Positions 4,091-5,650 of a DNA stretch of 5,650 nucleotides are shown here, piece by piece; position 1 is the stretch's first letter, and every line of letters starts with the position of its first letter. Source of the DNA: Demequinaceae bacterium UBA4004 (GTDB taxonomy: Bacteria > Actinomycetota > Actinomycetes > Actinomycetales > Demequinaceae); contig DGBM01000265.1 of assembly GCA_002384765.1 (NCBI GenBank), forward strand, positions 3,222-8,871, given 5' to 3'. The position numbers were made by a program, and so were the translations under genes. The notes below the pieces were generated by a model, which was not told the DNA's origin, searched no databases, and was given only the letters and a program-made list of their open reading frames with translations.

Positions 4091-5650
4091 CGCGCACCTT
4101 CTTTGTCTCACCGGAAGGATCGACCGATCCAACCGTGACCAACCGGGTGATTCGACCGCCCAACAGGAGAGCCATGACCAGCCGAACGAGGTTGTCGCGG
4201 AATGACTCCGCCCGAGCAAGCCGTGGATTGACCTGGAGGTCGGCAATGAGAAACAGCCCAAGTTGGACACGAGCCCTGGCATGCTGCTGGCCCAAGTCGG
4301 GAAGAATCTGCTGCAGCAGTGCGACCCACTCTCGAACGTACTCGCGCTGCACGGTCTTGAACTCATCCAGGCCGGTCCCGCTCATGGGGTCCTCCAACGT
4401 GGAGGCCCAAGACCCGGACACCTCGATGTAGGAGCGAGCCAGTTCGCGCAGCGCTTCGGTGGGCGTGTTCGCAGATCGGAGCGCCTCCCCGAGACCCAAC
4501 CAAAGGGCGTGGGTGCCACGCTCGAGTACGGCACGGAGCACGCCTGCCTTGTTCTCGAAATAGCTGTAGAGGTTGGGCCCCGTGACGTTCGCCAAGGCGC
4601 CGATGCCAGCCATCGACGTGTCCCGGTACCCACGTTCGCCGAACAGTTCGACAGCCGCTAGCAGCAGGCGCTCCCGCACGGAGGCAGGCGCCAAGCGCTG
4701 CCGCCCACCAAGGACCGGACGACCTACGGGCAGCAGCTCAGTCTGGGTCAGCGCCAGCAGCGCCGCGTGGATCACCTCAAGGCGGGTCGTCATCGGCACT
4801 TGCATGGCGCGCCGGCCAACGCCGGACATCACGGACGCGAAGGCCCAGGCCAGCAGCTCCGCCTGAGCCTCGTCAACGTCCGGCCGCTCCAGGCGCAGGC
4901 CGGGGATCAGCGACCCGTTCCAAGCCCGCATCTGACGTCGCAGCTGTCCACGACGCTCCGGCGGCAGATACCGGATCTCCCGGGACCACAGGTCGGAAAT
5001 GTACGGCTTGTCGATCAGCCTTGCGAGCAGGACGTCGACGGCTTCCGCGAGGTCAAGATCCGGCAGCGGCTCCTCGATCCAGTCGAAACTGTCCGCGAAG
5101 ATCGCCTCCAGCAGCACCGCCTTGTTGGTGAAATGGCGGTACAGCGCGCCGGCCGTGATTCCGACCTGTTCGGCGATCTGGGCCATCGTCACGTTGGGGA
5201 AGCCCTGCTCGACGAACAGCTCACGAGCAGCGTTGAGGATTTGGTGCTTGCGGTCACGGGGGCGGCGACCCGCCACGCCCACCTTGAGTTCGCGTGCTTC
5301 GACGCTGATTGGGGAGCCGACGTCAGCACTGACCTCGGTGAGGCGGGTGGAGATGAACCCGAACGCTACGACATTGACGTTGACGTTGTAGCGGTCCCAT
5401 TCCTTGGCCAACGTCTTCGCCAGACCGACGACACCGGCCTTGGCCGCGGAGTAGTCCGCCTGGCCCGGATTACCGAAGACTCCGGCGACGGAGGAGATGT
5501 TGACAACCTCGGGGTGAACGACCCGGCCCTTGGCCTTCTCCTTCTTCACCGTTGCGCCGATCACCGGTTGGGCGGCACGAAGGATGTCGAACGGTGCCTT
5601 GAGGTGCAGGTCAACGATCGCGTGCCACTGTTCGTCGGTCATCTTCTGGA
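4077..5650 (-). CDS. SDR dehydrogenase fused in frame to a tandem TetR regulator (5' end outside window)
   Basis: One open frame joins two unrelated proteins. Residues are counted from the Met at 5642; the frame stays open to the edge (Gln-Lys precede it), so that Met is internal. Residues 1-122 are a FabG-like short-chain dehydrogenase C-terminal half: NISSVAG (48-54, catalytic Ser51), Tyr64 and Lys68 in DYSAAKAG, then YNVNVNVVAFGFISTRLT (85-102). It stops near ELKVGV (118-123), where family members continue about 60 residues to their C-terminus. From AGRRPRDRKHQILNAA (124-139) it is a TetR protein with two DNA-binding domains: HTH 1 about 131-185 (MAQIAEQVGITAGALYRHF) and HTH 2 about 322-372 (MAGIGALANVTGPNLYSYF), each with a helical partner domain. 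Tandem TetR proteins of about 400 residues are known in Actinobacteria. The thioesterase starts inside its last codons. It is either a true enzyme-regulator fusion or a deletion scar with the regulator translated from GTG 5276. Domain calls are sure; the status of the fusion is not. Confidence 0.85.
   Translation of the reverse strand, partial: QKMTDEQWHAIVDLHLKAPFDILRAAQPVIGATVKKEKAKGRVVHPEVVNISSVAGVFGNPGQADYSAAKAGVVGLAKTLAKEWDRYNVNVNVVAFGFISTRLTEVSADVGSPISVEARELKVGVAGRRPRDRKHQILNAARELFVEQGFPNVTMAQIAEQVGITAGALYRHFTNKAVLLEAIFADSFDWIEEPLPDLDLAEAVDVLLARLIDKPYISDLWSREIRYLPPERRGQLRRQMRAWNGSLIPGLRLERPDVDEAQAELLAWAFASVMSGVGRRAMQVPMTTRLEVIHAALLALTQTELLPVGRPVLGGRQRLAPASVRERLLLAAVELFGERGYRDTSMAGIGALANVTGPNLYSYFENKAGVLRAVLERGTHALWLGLGEALRSANTPTEALRELARSYIEVSGSWASTLEDPMSGTGLDEFKTVQREYVREWVALLQQILPDLGQQHARARVQLGLFLIADLQVNPRLARAESFRDNLVRLVMALLLGGRITRLVTVGSVDPSGETKKVRDGRG
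5274..5285 (-). promoter_or_regulatory. Possible internal ribosome site and GTG start of the tandem TetR regulator
   Basis: AAGG (5282-5285) lies 5 nt before GTG (5274-5276), directly before the codons for AGRRPRDRKHQ, where a stand-alone tandem TetR protein would begin. Started here, the regulator is 399 residues, the usual size for this type. This supports the regulator having kept its own start after joining to the dehydrogenase, though AAGG could be chance from the Lys-Val codons. Confidence 0.45.
5277..5650 (-). pseudogene. C-terminally truncated SDR portion of the fusion
   Basis: Viewed alone, the dehydrogenase part is missing its last roughly 60 residues: the region that in FabG-type enzymes forms part of the substrate pocket, the final strand and the DGG-containing C-terminus. 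The Ser, Tyr and Lys are retained and there are no internal stops, so the loss looks like one recent end-replacement and not general decay. Listed as the alternative reading to a working fusion enzyme; the cofactor-binding N-terminus lies outside the window. Confidence 0.42.

Noticed and set aside
4091..4366. N-terminal extension of the thioesterase to the ATG at 4366
   Set aside because: The extra 92 residues are Ser/Arg/Cys/Trp-rich out-of-frame translation of the regulator gene. The ATG at 4090 has a ribosome site and family-like size.
3955..4431. 158-codon plus-strand frame across the thioesterase/fusion overlap
   Set aside because: Arg/Ser-rich shadow of two well-supported minus-strand genes.

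Overview
The window is high-G+C DNA with strong G/C preference at third codon positions, GTG as well as ATG starts, and gene families typical of Actinobacteria that catabolise fatty acids, sterols or alicyclic/aromatic acids (Nocardioides, Rhodococcus or Mycobacterium-like). The genus cannot be fixed from this sequence. It is an acyl-CoA catabolic region with its own regulators. No RNA genes, insertion sequences or CRISPR arrays were seen, and no gene-free stretch exceeds about 110 bases.

Left unit (positions 2696 down to 1, minus strand): a short family III CoA-transferase / alpha-methylacyl-CoA racemase-like gene, then a candidate 53-residue ORF not expected from a standard gene list, then a complete thiolase, then an HSD10-type 3-hydroxyacyl-CoA dehydrogenase that runs off the left edge. 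The spacing is tight: 22 bp, then a 4-bp ATGA overlap, then 12 bp. This suggests one operon. The dehydrogenase and thiolase carry out the last two steps of a beta-oxidation cycle, and the CaiB/BaiF-type protein would activate or epimerise the acyl-CoA.

Centre (2697-2805 and 2806-3420): a TetR regulator is transcribed divergently from the left unit. The 109-bp gap holds a clean 16-bp inverted repeat (CTGTACA-GT-TGTACAG) overlapping plausible promoters in both directions. This is the likely operator for autoregulation and control of the operon.

Right unit (5650 down to 3464, minus strand): a PaaI-like hotdog thioesterase sits downstream of, and overlaps by 14 bp, a remarkable reading frame. 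That frame starts beyond the right edge as a short-chain dehydrogenase with an intact Ser-Tyr-Lys catalytic set. It loses the dehydrogenase C-terminus and continues without a stop into a complete tandem (two-HTH) TetR regulator. This SDR::TetR-TetR fusion is the most unusual object here. It may be a true fusion protein or the scar of an in-frame deletion, with the regulator still started at an internal GTG (5276) behind an AAGG motif.
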